A DNA stretch of 64,000 nt. It comes from Hemerocallis citrina (taxonomy: Eukaryota > Streptophyta > Magnoliopsida > Asparagales > Asphodelaceae). The stretch spans positions 62,001-126,000 of the forward strand of contig JACEHZ010000600.1 in NCBI GenBank assembly GCA_017893485.1. Reading direction: 5' to 3'. This document shows, one piece after another, positions 1 through 11,929 of the stretch. Both the position numbers and the translations under genes were made by a program. How positions within the stretch are numbered: position 1 is the first letter of the stretch; the number at the start of each line of letters is the position of its first letter. The notes beneath the pieces were generated by a model. It had not been told where the DNA came from and searched no databases. It saw only the letters and a program-made list of their open reading frames with translations.

Positions 1-101
1 TAGATTACCTTTTAAAAAATTCTTTATTAACACGTGTTGTATTATATTACTTTAAAAACTACATATTGATCAAAACGTGCATCGCACGTGTTAAATACTA
101 G
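1..101 (+). mobile_element. Helitron, 3' terminal fragment
   Basis: The segment ends with a short GC-rich hairpin (ACGTGCATCGCACGT at about 74-88), a 9-nt A/T-rich spacer and CTAG followed by T. That is the usual Helitron 3' end: hairpin, then CTRR, inserted before T. The same terminus occurs inverted at 10053 and 60623, so the three belong to one family. The rest of the element lies left of the window. No coding sequence is visible in this part. Confidence 0.65.
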
Positions 102-1602
102 TCTATCTGACAAGGAATGGTGAGGTAAATATATCAATTTGAAAGGTAATGTATTTTTTCCTAAAAACTCCATTTGAGTTTATCGTCTTTGTAACACCCC
201 GCAAAATTGAGTCATGATAATTTTGCCCACGGGTATTACGCACATGTATTTTGTACTATTACGAGTAATATTCGTAACGTATTTTTATATAAATGTCATA
301 CGTATTTTATATTCCATTATTTACGTGTTTTCTGTTAGCTCAAAATTCTTTTTAATCCTATTTTTAGAAAACTCAAACATTTATTTTAATCCTTGCATTT
401 TACGTACATTGCACATGCTTTCAATACACGTGTCGATTACGTATATTTTTCGTTACGTGAAATATCCGTAAAATTATCAAAATAAATATTTTTCGTATGT
501 TATATTTTGATTATTTATAAACATTTCCCTGTTGATAAAAATCGATCTTTGTATTTGAATACTTGTTGCGACGCATGTGTTTGCGGTGCACATGTCGGTT
601 GTATCCTCTTTCAAAAAATAAAATTTACGAAGTGTATGTGTTTATTTTATTGGTGCATGAAGGCTCTATTTTTTTTTATTAAATTAAACTGGTTTCATTG
701 AAATACATATTATATATTATATATGTTTTTAATTTTAAATAAAAATATTAATACGTGGTGTGCACGTGCGCGTGTTTGTACATTTTGGGAGTGGGTGGCG
801 GGCTGCATTCATGGGGTAAGTGGGGGAGAGGAAGAGGTGAGTGGAGTAGTTAAGCAAGATTAGTGGGTAATTAAGTGTTTTAGTGGATTAAATAATATAT
901 TCAATAATTTCCTCTTTTATAAAACTATCCTACCCCTCCCATCCCTAAACAGCAAAAGCAAAACAAAACTAAAAAAAAATAAAAATGAAAGGCTCCTGTT
1001 GCTACCGAAGCTTGCTGGATGTGGAGGCTTTTCTCTTGGGTCCGGATTTTGAGGGGAAGTGGAAGGCATTCTAAGAGCTGTATTTGCTTGAAAAATTCTT
1101 CATATGGGTGGGTGATTTATTGAACTTTCTAAAAGTATGGTAGTATACATGTGTAGAAAATTGATGTTGAAATTGATATCTTGTATGAGTTTTAATTGAT
1201 TGTTGTGATAAATATGATGTTGATATTTAGAATGTTGGTTGAAATAAAACATGAAATTGTTGTATGCTTAATAGAAGTTCCATCATGATAAAATTAAGTT
1301 GTTAAATTCAATTTCTATTTCAATAGCATGGTGTATGTTGTTAGGCACAATTAATAAACCATGATTAGAATTTTGTATTTGTATGCATAAAGTGTTAAAT
1401 TTTGTGTTTAGAAAATTATGTGGATATTGAATTGAATTACAAAGTTGATGGGAAGAGTGAGAATTTCTAAAGAAAATGCAATCTGGAAGATATTAGAACT
1501 TAGTAATACAAAACAATCTAGAAATCAAAATTTGTTAAAAGGAGTTAGAAGCAAAGAAGTTGGATAAAAACATTTTAACGCCATTATAATCCAATATGAG
1601 GT

Positions 1603-1672
1603 TTGGGCTTACTGGTTAGCGCGTGTGGGGCTTTGAGCGCTCTTAGTGTACACTGGTTCGAGAACTGGGGAG
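1603..1672 (+). repeat. tRNA-like (box A / box B) motif
   Basis: A D-arm-like box A (GGGCTTACTGGTTAGCGCG) is followed about 40 nt later by a box-B-like GGTTCGAGAAC. The spacing suits a tRNA-derived promoter. The flanks do not pair into an acceptor stem, so this is not a functional tRNA gene. It may be a SINE remnant inside the long LTR. Confidence 0.35.
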
Positions 1673-1899
1673 GTTATGCATTTTTCAATATTTTAGAAAT
1701 TTAATGAAACACAGCAGATTAATAACAAAAACATTTGACTGTAAGTTGTATCACTAGCCGCAAGTGACCCAGCGGATGGGACTTGCTGACTTGGGTGCTG
1801 TCTTGGGTTGGCTGCTGGTCGTGGGCTCAAGAAAGTTCTGTTTTTTTTTTTTTAGAATTTGATATTTATATAAAATAACAGTATGAGTAGTATTTAAAG

Positions 1900-1958
1900 C
1901 ACTAGTGGTTGGACTTGCTGGTTGCTTGCTTGAGATCTCGGATTCGAATCCGTGTGTC
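1900..1958 (+). repeat. Second tRNA-like motif
   Basis: A perfect T-arm, CGGATTCGAATCCG at about 1940-1953, is preceded by a degenerate D-arm-like stretch (AGTGGTTGGACTTGCTGGTT). A weaker third relative (CAGCGGATGGGACTTGCTGA) lies near 1770-1790. No full cloverleaf is possible, so these look like repeated tRNA-derived fragments rather than genes. Confidence 0.35.
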
Positions 1959-2654
1959 TTTTTTTAAGTTTTTATTTTTATTTTGAGACTTTTCAAGTCT
2001 TGAAAATTAGGAAAAATCATATAAAAGTTATGAAATATTAAGAGATTAATTGAGAGTATTTTCTCACTATTTTAAAGTTATATTTTTTGGATAAATAAAG
2101 ATCGTATTCATGTATTAGAGGAGATTTGAACTCAAGAAAAATATATATTTGATTAAAGACGTTAAGAATTGGTGAAATGAATTTCTAATGATGAATCTCA
2201 AAGAGATTATGTTTTAAATCTTAATTAACTTTGTATTGAGAAAGTTTAGATGATTATGAAAGAGCATTGCGAAAGTGACTAATTTGAGATTTTACTTCAT
2301 GATGAATAAATAAGAATGAATGAAAGAATTGAATGAGGTGTGAATTCATGAAATCGAAAATATGAATAAATTGAGAATATGAATTATATGGGTATGAGTA
2401 CCCCATGATTTTGAACATGAAAAGATGTGGATTCTAAGGGATTAGTGAGACCTAGGTACCAGCAGGTAATGATAATGAATAGTTGATTTGAGAAGTGGCC
2501 AATATGGGTTGTCGTTCTCGGTATTTTTATATAAGACTGGTAGGAGGGCAAGCTAACTCTATGTGGTACAATTTATTCATGTTTAAACTTAAGAATAAGC
2601 ATTAAGGGGAGATGTCATGAAATTTGGGCAAACGTAAGTGGGGCGTGTCTATAT

Positions 2655-2915
2655 AGTCGGGCGGTGGATTCCGGGACTATAGGCCTAGTTGGACGGTGGA
2701 TTTCGGGACTGTGGTTGCTTGCGGAGCGAGACGAGCCTCAATTAAATTCGGAATTATGATTAATTGGGCGGTAGATTCCGGATCATGATTAATCAGGCAG
2801 GTAGGAAGCAGATCTCTAATATATTCCGGGGCTAGAGCGGCACTTGTAGGATCGCATGACGAGGATTTCCATATAAGCCTGACAGTGGATTCTAGGGCTG
2901 GAATCTATACTCGTG
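2655..2915 (+). repeat. Degenerate GGCGGTGGATTCCGGG repeats
   Basis: Within the long LTR a motif close to GGGCGGTGGATTCCGGGACT recurs about five times, each copy diverged: near 2659, 2691, 2766 and 2882, with weaker relatives between. Spacing is irregular (about 30-115 bp). It is GC-rich against an AT-rich background and has no coding potential. Confidence 0.5.
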
Positions 2916-3669
2916 GAATGTCTAAAACTTGATTTTGTTACCGAGTAGTTTCCATGACGGGGGATTAAACCTTTCATTGTGGAGTACGTAGGTGCTTGCC
3001 CTCAGACCTATGTAGTATAGGATGCATAGAATCCGAACAAGTATGCATTAATGTCATTGTAGTATCATCTGCATTAGGCATTAAGTCATAACATACACTG
3101 ACATCTTTAGGATAGTCACTCTTTTACACTTTTATATGCATTCAAAATTGTGTTTGCTAAAGTAAGAAATTTTGTTATATTACGACATGGAGAGGATAGT
3201 TGTTTTATAACATTGAGTCGGTTGTAAGTAACTGACGTGCCCACAGATTTTTCAGTGCAGAGCTTGGAATGGCAAGGTCATCAAGACGATTGATGATAAA
3301 GATTATATTCATGATTAAAGATACTAATGTTAGAGTTGTATATGTATATTTCATGTTGTATTTTATTTAACTTCCGCTGTGTAATTCGGAAATAAATAAT
3401 ATGTATAATGAAAAGTTTTAATTTCCTTATAAAATTGTATGAATTGAAGTAAAAGATCATATTGTGCTACGAATTACATTTAAATGGAATTCAGGGCGTT
3501 ATAGTCTTTCTAAATCTTTCAATTAAAATCTACATTTTCCAGTTCTCCATATGCAAGTTTCATCTTGATGATGAGATTAGTTACAGATATGATTATTCAC
3601 ATGTAAAAGTTTCATGAGCTTAAAATTGATATGATCATGATCAATTTAGCATGGAATGGTGGTCATATT

Positions 3670-4293
3670 TAATGTTGGCAATTGGCCCAAATCCGACCAA
3701 AGTCTACCTAGGTATGACTCAATAATTAGCGGGTTTGGGCTAATAATTCTCATTTCGGGCCGGGGTCGGGCTCAATTTGTTAGGCCTGAGGAAAATTCGG
3801 GCCGGGCTTGGGCCCAAGTACTTAGGCCTGATGGCCCCGAATCAATTTTTTATATGTGCATGTGTATATTTTTGTATACACCATGTATATTTATGTAAGG
3901 TTTTTTTAAAGAAAATATTTATGTAAGTAAGTTGAAATGAGTGTTAAAGTTTATAGATATCGAAATTATGCCTTGTATATAAAATTAAATAAAAATAGAC
4001 ATATTAGATGTTAATTACTCTAAAGTTTATAGTATTCCTATTATTGTTGTTTTTTTTATCGTATATTATTCATGATATAGTTTTATTTTATGAAAAAGTT
4101 ATATATTAGAATATCCATAAGTAGTTCGGGCCTAGGACCAAACCTATTTTCAAGCCTAATTCGGGCCTTGGCTCGGGCCTAATTTTTTAAGTCCGAAGAA
4201 AAATCGGGTCGAGCTCGGGCCTGTCTTTTCAACTTCGAGCTCGGGCACGAGCCTATATGGTTCCAGCCCAAACCCGGCCCGTTACCAGCCCTA
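3670..4293. mobile_element. hAT-like non-autonomous element
   Basis: The 624-bp segment is bounded by an exact 8-bp direct repeat GTCATATT (3662-3669 and 4294-4301), the hAT target-site length. Its ends are degenerate inverted repeats: TAATGTTGGCAAT on the left and TAGGGCTGGTAAC read inward from the right. The subterminal regions are full of GGGCTCGGGCC-type motifs in opposite orientations, a common hAT arrangement. There is no transposase frame. Confidence 0.65.
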
Positions 4294-4301
4294 GTCATAT
4301 T

Positions 4302-4823
4302 AGTTAGGAAAGAGGATCAAGTTTATAGGTCTAAACTGTACATCCATTGAATTGAAAAATTGGATCTGATTCTGGGGTGTTGCTGCCATCACCAAAATTA
4401 ATGAATGTGCAGGGATTTTTTTGGAAGAAATATAGAGATTAGACTTTTGCAACAACAACGATAGCCAAAAAACCAAATTTCAAAGTATTTAATTATTTGC
4501 GTATTTCTTATTATGAAAATATAATTGATTTAAACATTATCAGAAGATAAATTGATTCAATGAGTTGAATTTGTAGATAAGCGTCTATTATTCTAGGATT
4601 TTATACGGATCTTGATTCAATTTATGAGTTTTTTTTCACGAAGGGATGGTTTCTAGAAGACAAAATGTAAGTTTGACGAACGATGACGAGTATATCAAGC
4701 TCTTATAGGACCTATCCTATCTAAGAAGAATTTTAACCACCACAAATTATCTCTTCAAGCTAGCATGTCTAAATTTATTGAGATCTTTTGGAAGTTTGAC
4801 CTATTGGTGGTCGTATATTCGTA
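4302..4823. other. Intergenic, no feature seen
   Basis: About 520 bp of AT-rich sequence. No reading frame, repeat or terminal motif that I can support. Confidence 0.5.
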
Positions 4824-5349
4824 TTAGGAAATTTGTGAGGTTTCTTAAATGAGAGTATTTTCAAAGTGGAGAGAATGAGTTTGTTAGAGATGTAGGCACA
4901 ACACAAGAATAAGAACACCCAATATTTAATATGTTTCGGTCAAAATTGACATACGTCCACGAGTGAAGAGAATAAAAAATTCACTATAATAAAAGTGGAG
5001 AATACAAGAGTTATACTCACTATATCTCACACAAAAAAGTCAAATCGTACTTTCTTACGCAAGACTCGAGAAAGACAAAAGAGAATGAAAGAGAACTTCT
5101 CATTTACTCTCTTACTTCTACTTGTCTTGTTTACCTTGGTTGGATAACCCAAAGCCCCTTATGTAGGCCTTCTTACATGCATGTGATGCATATTTATGAC
5201 TGTGTCGCCAATCCCCACTAATCAAGAAGCAAAGAAGTCTAACATGGTGGTTAAACCATGTGTTTCATATGGTTATTTTAGATGTGCATTTCTCTTAGCG
5301 TGACTTCTAGATGAGATTTAATGGGTTTGTATTCAAGTGAGTATTAACA
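4824..5349 (-). repeat. Copia 3' LTR (element at 4824-9605)
   Basis: The segment aligns at its left end with 9491-9605 (shared AGAGATGTAGG and ACAACACAAGAATAA blocks). On the + strand it ends TTAACA, and the next bases (AATCTCCACATTGA) read on the - strand as a weak polypurine tract. No intact target-site duplication was found. Confidence 0.65.
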
Positions 5350-5649
5350 AATCTCCACATTGACTTGAAATATTAAATTTCTCCTCCTTAGCTCGAACAT
5401 GATCAAACATTAGTGTGAAACCTCCACATCTTCGCCGTATGTCCCAAAGAGCTTAACCTCTGCCACTTCGAATGTCATCTATTCCAATAAGTTTTAAGCA
5501 GTGACGAAACTTTGACAAAGCACAAGTTTCGTCAACATATCTACTGGATTATCGACTGTCCCGATTTTCTCCACTTGCACGTCTATGACATCCTGTACAA
5601 AGTAGTATCAGACATCAATGTGTTTGGTTCTCTCTTGATGAATATGGTC

Positions 5650-8600
5650 ACAACAAAGATGAATTGTGGACTGGGTGTCATAGTAAACCGTGATGCTTTT
5701 ATGTACCACTCCTAAATTTGTTATCAAATTGATAAGCTATATTGCTTCCTTTACTGCAGCAATAGCAACCATGAATTCTACTTCTGTAGTGCTCAGTGCC
5801 ACTATTTATTGTAGTGTGGCTTTCCACTAGACTGGTGCACCACGAAAGGTAAGTGTGTCCCCTGTCAGTGACCTCATTCGATCCAAATCTCCAGCATAAT
5901 CTGAATCTAAGAACCATTCAACAAAACTGCTTCCTACTCCTCGTTTAGCATTATAAACGAGGCTTAATCATGTCGTACCTCGCAGATATCGGAATATCCA
6001 CTTCACTGGCTACCGGTGACCTTTATCAGGCCTACTCATATAACGACTCACAATTGATACTACATACGATAGATCGATATGAGTGCATACCAAAGCTTAC
6101 ATCAAGCTACCAACTGCACTTGCATGTGAAGTTTTAGACATTTGCTCTACCTCCTCCTCAGTCATTGGTAGAAGCTTTAGTGATAACTTGAAATGCGATG
6201 CGAGAGGTGTTCAAAGAGGCTTGCCATTGGACATTCCAAAATGCTCCAATAGTTTTTCAATATATATTCTTTGGCTTAGAATCAAGCGGACATGCTTCCT
6301 GTTTCTTTCAATCTCCATCTCTGGGATCTTTCTTGCAGCACCAGGATCCTTCATCTCAAACTCTGAGCTGAGCTGTCTCTTCAACTCTTGAATCACCTTA
6401 TTGTCCGTGGCAACTATCAACATATCATCCACATAGAGCAATAGATAAACCTGATCACCATCAGGTTACCTTTTATGATATACACACTGATCGTACGAGC
6501 TTCATGTGTATCCAATATTAGCCATAAAGGTATTGAATCTATGATACCACTGTTTAGGTGACTGATTAAGCCCATATAATGATTTATTTAGCAGGCAAAC
6601 ATAATCTTCCTTATCTGGGACAACATATCATTCTGGTTGGCTCATGTAGATATGCTTATCAGGTTCACCATGTAAAAATTTTGTCTTAACAATGAGCTGT
6701 TAAAGTTCAAGATTGAATTTAGCAACCAGAGCAAGGAGAACTCAGATTGAAGTGTGCCTCACAACTATTGAGAACACATCATTGTAATCTAAACTTTTTC
6801 TTCTTCTTCTGAGTGAAGCCCTTTGCCACAAGTCTAGCATTGAACCTGACTTCACAGCCATCAGGATCTGCTTCCTTCTTCTTCTAGATCCATTTTCATC
6901 CCACTGTGTGCTTCCCTTTTGGCAACTTTACTAGAGTCCTCGTATTGTTCTTGTGCAAAGACTCTTTCTCTTCTTCCATAGCAGTTGTTCCTTGGACGAA
7001 CTCAATACTTGAGATAACTTCATTGTAGGACATCAGTTCATCTTCTATTATCTTACTCGTCGAAAGTGCGTAGGCCACTAAATCAGCATAGCCGTATCTA
7101 TCTAGAGGTTGAACTTCTCTATGTTGCATGTCTCGGCTGATGATGCACTGCTGCTAAGGAGGCTCATGTTGACTAGCATATAATGTTGGTGCTTCTCCTT
7201 CAAATTTCTCCAGATCTTTATCTTCATTTGGCTGAATATCTCTTGTAGAGGTCTTTGAAACTAATGATACCTCCACCTTGCGATGTGATTCATCGGGCCC
7301 ACAGCTTTGCTCCACCTACTTTGCCAAAGTTTGCTGCTCCACCTTCATGAATAACATGGCCAAAAGTGACGTCTCGGCTAATTACTAGACTTGAAGACTG
7401 TGTATCAAGACTCCACAATTGGTAGCCTTTCACTCCTATATGGTACCCCAAGGAATAGCGCCTTCTTAGCTATGGGTTGCATCTTTCCGTCCCTAACATG
7501 ATAGTAGGCGGGACCACCGAAAATGTGATGCTTTGAGTAATCTGCAGGCTTTCCCGACCACACCTCATATGGTGTCCTCATATCGACTACTGAGGGTGAC
7601 ATGTTTACCAGAAAACATGCCGTCGATACAGTTTCAGCCCATAATCCCTCCTTTAGCTCAACACTGATTAACATACCGAGCACGTCCCAATAACTTTGGT
7701 TCATCCGTTATGCTACACTATTCTGCTACGGTGTGTAGGTCATTGTGCGATGTCTAACGATGCCCTGCTCTTTGCAAAATTTGTTAAATTATTCATTGCA
7801 GAACTCCATTCCATTAACAGTGCGAAGCCATTTGATTTGCTTGTTCGTTTGTAACTCAATCATGGTCTTCCATTGTTTGAAAGTCTCGAAGATGTCTCAT
7901 TTTTCCTTCAAGAAGTAAACCCAACAGTATTTGGTATGGTCGTCAATAAAAGTGAGCATGTATTGCTTACCACCGATTGAAGCATTGAGCGATGGTCCCC
8001 ACAAATATGAGTGAATGTAGTTGAGTATCCCCTTTGTTGTATGCACGGCCTCACCAAATAACACTTTCTTCTGCTTGCCCAAAATACAGAACTCACAAAA
8101 ATCGAGCTTCTATACCTTTAGACCTCCAAGCAAGTCGTCCGAACTCAACTTATTCATGCCCTTCTCGGCCATATGCCCTAGACGCATATGTCAGTGCTTC
8201 ACATCCGAGCCACCAGTCGTAGTGGCCTATTGCGCATCTCGAGTCATTGTAGATCCTAGTAGATAATTAAGGTTATTCCTCTATCTACCATTTATTGCCA
8301 CAACACCAACCTTCACAATCTTCATCTCGCCTTTCAGAACGCTTTAAGTGCATCAATTTCGATCAAGAGAACCCAAGCAGATAAGATTCTTCCCGATCGT
8401 TGGAACATATCAAACGTTCTTCAACATTTGCACCACACCATCCCACACGTGAATTTGCACATCTCCAATTCCTCAAACCTCACAGGCTGTATCATTGTTC
8501 ATGAGAACCTGCTCACCATTGAGATCTTTATAAGACACGAACCAATATCAATGAGAACATATAGCAATGTGCACCGAAAGTCTGAGATCCACTATGCAAT

Positions 8601-9438
8601 AGAAACTGCCAATGATTCATCGATGGTAGTTAGGGCAATAGAGTCACCGTAGCTTTCCACAATTTCGGCTATTGAAGTCTCCTCATGATGTTATCTATTC
8701 TCCTTTAATTTATGACAATATGATTTGAAATGTCATTTCTTGTGGCAGTGGTGACATTCCAAACACTTTTTTGGACCGAGAATTAAATTTGTCACGGCTC
8801 CGGCCTCTTTGTTTCCCTTGAGCTTGCTTTCACTCTGGTCGCCCTCCAACGAAAAGACTATATGTTGAATCAGTAGTCTTTCCGGCATAACATTGCTGAC
8901 GTGTCTGTTTGTAGTACAATGAAGACTTAACCTTTTCAAGGGTGATGTTGTCTCAACCATTTATGATTGAAGTGATGAATGTCTCGAATGATGGAGACAA
9001 CGAACATAGCAATAATAGGGCTTGATATTCGTCATCTACTTGCATCCCAATGTTCTAAAGATCGACCAATTTCTTGATCAATTGAGGTGGTCATCAAGTG
9101 AAGTGCCTTCCTTCATCTTGATGGCATACAAACGTTGCTTCAGATAGAGACGAGTCGTTAGAGATTTTGTTCTGCAGAGTTTCTCTAGCTTCTCTCACAA
9201 TCTTACAGTTGTCTCATCGTGCAACACATTATGAAGAACATCGTAGGAGAGGCACAATTGGATAGCACTGTGCGCCTTTGCATCCATCTCATCTTTCTCG
9301 GAATTCTCGATCGGTAGTTTGTCAACACATTCCAAGATTGTAGTAATGCCTTGCTGCATCAACAACGCCTTAATCTTTACTGTCGTCAAAATTGTTTTTG
9401 TCGTCAAAATTCTCTATATTAGATTTGGTGGTAGACAT
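5650..9438 (-). pseudogene. Broken Copia gag-pol
   Basis: Reading right to left: a gag start near 9438, a gag piece at 9407-9195, and a second gag piece at 8960-8733 that runs into a CCHC-like knuckle (CHHCHKK). Integrase core follows at 8082-7897 with the FIDDHTKYCWVY stretch, and more integrase at 7704-7405. A linker region is at 7129-6896. RT at 6441-6211 begins with the catalytic YVDD. RNase H remains lie near 5917-5700. No single frame exceeds about 100 codons, so this is a pseudogene. It would have encoded the self-replication proteins of the retrotransposon. Confidence 0.8.
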
Positions 9439-9490
9439 TGTGTTGAACTCCAATAAAAGAAACTCCAACAACCTCACTGTGATACCAATC

Positions 9491-9605
9491 TGTTAGAATA
9501 TTGGTGATATTTCTTAAATAAGAGTATTTTTATAGTGGAGAAATTGAGTTAGGCAGAGATGTAGGTACAACACAAGAATAAAAACACCTCAAATAATTTC
9601 CTCAT
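9491..9605 (-). repeat. Truncated Copia 5' LTR
   Basis: It starts TGTTAGAATATTGG directly beside the primer-site-like TGGTATCAC (- strand). Similarity to the left LTR fades near 9605, so about 400 bp of this LTR has been lost. Confidence 0.6.
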
Positions 9606-10052
9606 GTTTGACCACTGTTTTCTATATTATATTAATCGTGTTCATTTAGCAATTTATGTGGTAACATAAAAGCAATTATTATTTATATATTAATTCATAA
9701 TTTTAATTTGTCTGTTGTGAAACAAACTTTTTTCCTGCAAGTTCAACAATAATGTCCATCCAACTATTTGTTTCTATAACAACAGTAACATACATCTTTC
9801 CAGCAATCGGACAATTAGAAAAGTTATTAAAAGTACAATTAAGCACATCTGTTCACTATTTCTACCAAAATTGACTTTACTGAAAACTAGTAATTTATAT
9901 GTATGTGATGTACGTTTTAATAAAAAAAATGAAGTAGAAATTACGATGTAGTTTGACTTCGAACTTGGACATCTTTTATATTAGTTATACACGGACAATA
10001 CACAAAAGTTGGTAGAATTAAAACAACTTCAACTCATCCATTATAATAATTA
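9606..10052. other. Intergenic, no feature seen
   Basis: AT-rich sequence between the Copia relic and the Helitron. No coding potential or terminal repeats were recognised. Confidence 0.5.
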
Positions 10053-10613
10053 CTAGTTATTTACATGTGCGATGCACGTCTTAAAAAATATAGTTTTTTA
10101 AAATTAAAAATTAAAACATAGTCTGGATTTGAACCTAAGACCTCATTTATAATAGTTATGCATATGTGTTGCACACGTTGATAGATTTGCAAATGACACA
10201 AAGGCCTTATCTCATTATAATATTAAAGATATATTATATATAGAATTTAGATAGATACCAGATTTTTCCGTGGGCACGTGCCTACGGCACGTATTCGGAA
10301 CGATACAGCATACGAATAGTATTGTAAACAGTAAAATAACAATTATGTAGCTCAAGTATGAATAGTATGACAATAATAAGTTGTAAATAAAAGTCCCTAT
10401 TTCCATTAGTATATGTTGAAAAATAATTATAAATGAGGGTGGAAAACCCAACTTCTTAGAACTGTGAGGGTGAAAATGATGAAATTTAACTATTGAGGAG
10501 ATATTTGCTATTTTCAACGTAACACGAGCAATAAAAAAAACATAAAACATCTGAAAATTTACAACCTGAAATGTGAAAATCTAAAATTTTAAGTAAATAG
10601 AGAGAGAGTGAGT

Positions 10614-10647
<34 letters not shown>

Positions 10648-10860
10648 AATAGAGAAATATGAAAAAATGAAGAGAGAAGAGAGAGATAGTAATAAAGTAA
10701 TGAGTTTTTTTTTTGGTTTTGAGGGGAAAAAATTTGGTTTTAGGAGAAACTTTTTGGAGGAAAAATATGTTTTGGGAGGGTGAATCTGAGTTGTTGATTT
10801 GGTTTCAATTGAAGGGGAGTCACTTGATAGCTTTTCTTATTGTTTTATTATATAGATAGA
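10053..10860 (-). mobile_element. Short non-autonomous Helitron
   Basis: On the - strand the element begins TCTATCTATATAATAAAAC (5' TC end, at 10860) and ends with a hairpin (ACGTGCATCGCACAT) and CTAG at 10053. It sits between A and T host bases, the Helitron target. It is 808 bp long and has no Rep/helicase frame, so it must have moved in trans. It contains a GA microsatellite near 10599-10660. Its 3' end matches those at 72-101 and 60623. Confidence 0.75.
10599..10647. repeat. (GA)n microsatellite
   Basis: Almost uninterrupted AG dinucleotides, with a few variant units (GTGAGT, GCGAGA), inside the Helitron. GA-rich sequence continues to about 10690. Confidence 0.9.
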
Positions 10861-11505
10861 TGATATCCAATAAGAGAAAGAAAGTTGGAGGATACTCAGG
10901 TTGCGTTTGGATAAATTTTTTAAATTCGTTTTCAGTTTTATAAAATAAAAAAAAAACTTCCCAAAACCTGTTTTTATAAGACTCATTTCACAAACCGGTT
11001 TTAAAAACTGTTTTCCGAAAACTCCGAAAACATCATTTCCAAAACGTCCCCTCTCCTTTACTCAACGCTCCTCTCCTGTACTCCCTTCAACGCTCTCCTT
11101 CACTCCCTTCAATGCTCCTTTCTTTCTCCCTTCTCGACAACAACGCTCATCTCGTTCCAAATCTACCCAAAATCGTTTGCAAAATCATCGAATCATGACA
11201 AAATCTTCACCAAATATACTCCACCATAAGATTCGGTCACCCGGTGAGAGCATACAGTTGTAGAGTACGTCGGATTTGGTGCCCCCTACATCGATCTAGG
11301 GTTGATGGTTTGTTAGACCAGATCTGCTTACAAGAGAAGGTGTAGTCGAATAAAACGTCGTCTGAAGCTTGAATCTAGTGGAGACAACTTCTCTAATCTT
11401 CAAACCAATGTATGATTCATTTGGTACCTTTTTTTTCCAGCTTACACGGGTATGATTTTGGTCATTGAGGAGGTAATCCACGTTTGTACATTTTATTTTT
11501 TTTTA
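10861..11505. other. Intergenic, possible TIR-element left end
   Basis: No gene. Near 10904 the sequence TGCGTTTGGATAAATTTTTT resembles inverted copies at about 16040-16135 (CAAACGCATTTTA type), which might be the ends of a DNA transposon. No clean target duplication was found. A C/T-rich stretch lies at about 11038-11160. Confidence 0.35.
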
Positions 11506-11702
11506 GGGATTAAGGATGTGCCTGAGATGAATTTTGAGATGATGGCTTCTGATCTTATATAACTACACGCCTAATTTTTGGCTTTCCGAATTGCATTCTC
11601 GTGAAAATATTCATCCTATGAATACTTCTAATGCTTCTGATGCTTCTGATGGATAATGATGGCTGCTGATGCTTTATAAGGGAATAGAAAGGATTATGTA
11701 TT
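11506..11702. repeat. Diverged GATTAAGGATGTGCC...TTCTGATGC repeat, copy 1
   Basis: This block starts GGATTAAGGATGTGCCTGAG and ends TTTATAAGGGAATAGAAAGG. Related blocks begin at 13939 and 14393, and relatives of its end recur at about 14205, 14740 and 15100. Each contains runs of GATGCTTCTGATGC-type units. The copies are too diverged for one consensus, and no coding role is apparent. Confidence 0.5.
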
Positions 11703-11929
11703 AGTTAACCTGGAAGAGCTCACTGCACTCAGGCACATCCTTGTTCATTTTGTTCTTGTGAAAATTTGTTCGGTTCATTTTGTTCCTGTCAAAAATTGTT
11801 CCTGTGAAAATTTGTCACAAGAAGCCATCATCTCCAAATTTGTTCGTGTGAAAATTTGTTCGGTTCATTTTTGTAGTGCAGTAGCTTTTCGTTGTTCATT
11901 TTTATTTACCGTTTATGTTCCTAATATAG

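Larger units (their letters stand above)
190..3503. mobile_element. Solo-LTR-like element, 3.3 kb
   Basis: The element starts TGTAACACCCCG and ends CAGGGCGTTATA. These ends are near-perfect inverted copies of each other, as in long plant Ty3/Gypsy LTRs. It is flanked by an exact 5-bp direct repeat GTCTT (185-189 and 3504-3508), which is a retroelement target-site duplication. No gag, protease, RT or integrase reading frame was found inside, and no internal primer site or second LTR. I read it as a solo LTR of a long-LTR element, or less likely a non-coding (LARD-type) element. It carries tRNA-like motifs near 1600-1960 and degenerate repeats near 2655-2915, listed separately. Confidence 0.7.
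4824..9605 (-). mobile_element. Decayed Ty1/Copia element (Tork/TNT1-like)
   Basis: A - strand Copia element. The left LTR (4824-5349) is about 526 bp. The right LTR (from 9491) is recognisable for only about 115 bp because it is truncated. A tRNA-Met-type primer site (TGGTATCACAGTG, - strand) adjoins the right LTR at about 9476-9488. Between them, gag, zinc knuckle, integrase, RT and RNase H pieces follow each other in Copia order on the - strand, broken by many frameshifts and stops. The RT wording (YVDDMLIVATD) is typical of the Tork/TNT1 group; that assignment is from memory of the family. Confidence 0.8.

Noticed and set aside
1603..1672. Possible tRNA gene
   Set aside because: D-arm and T-arm-like motifs are present, but no acceptor stem or anticodon stem pairs.
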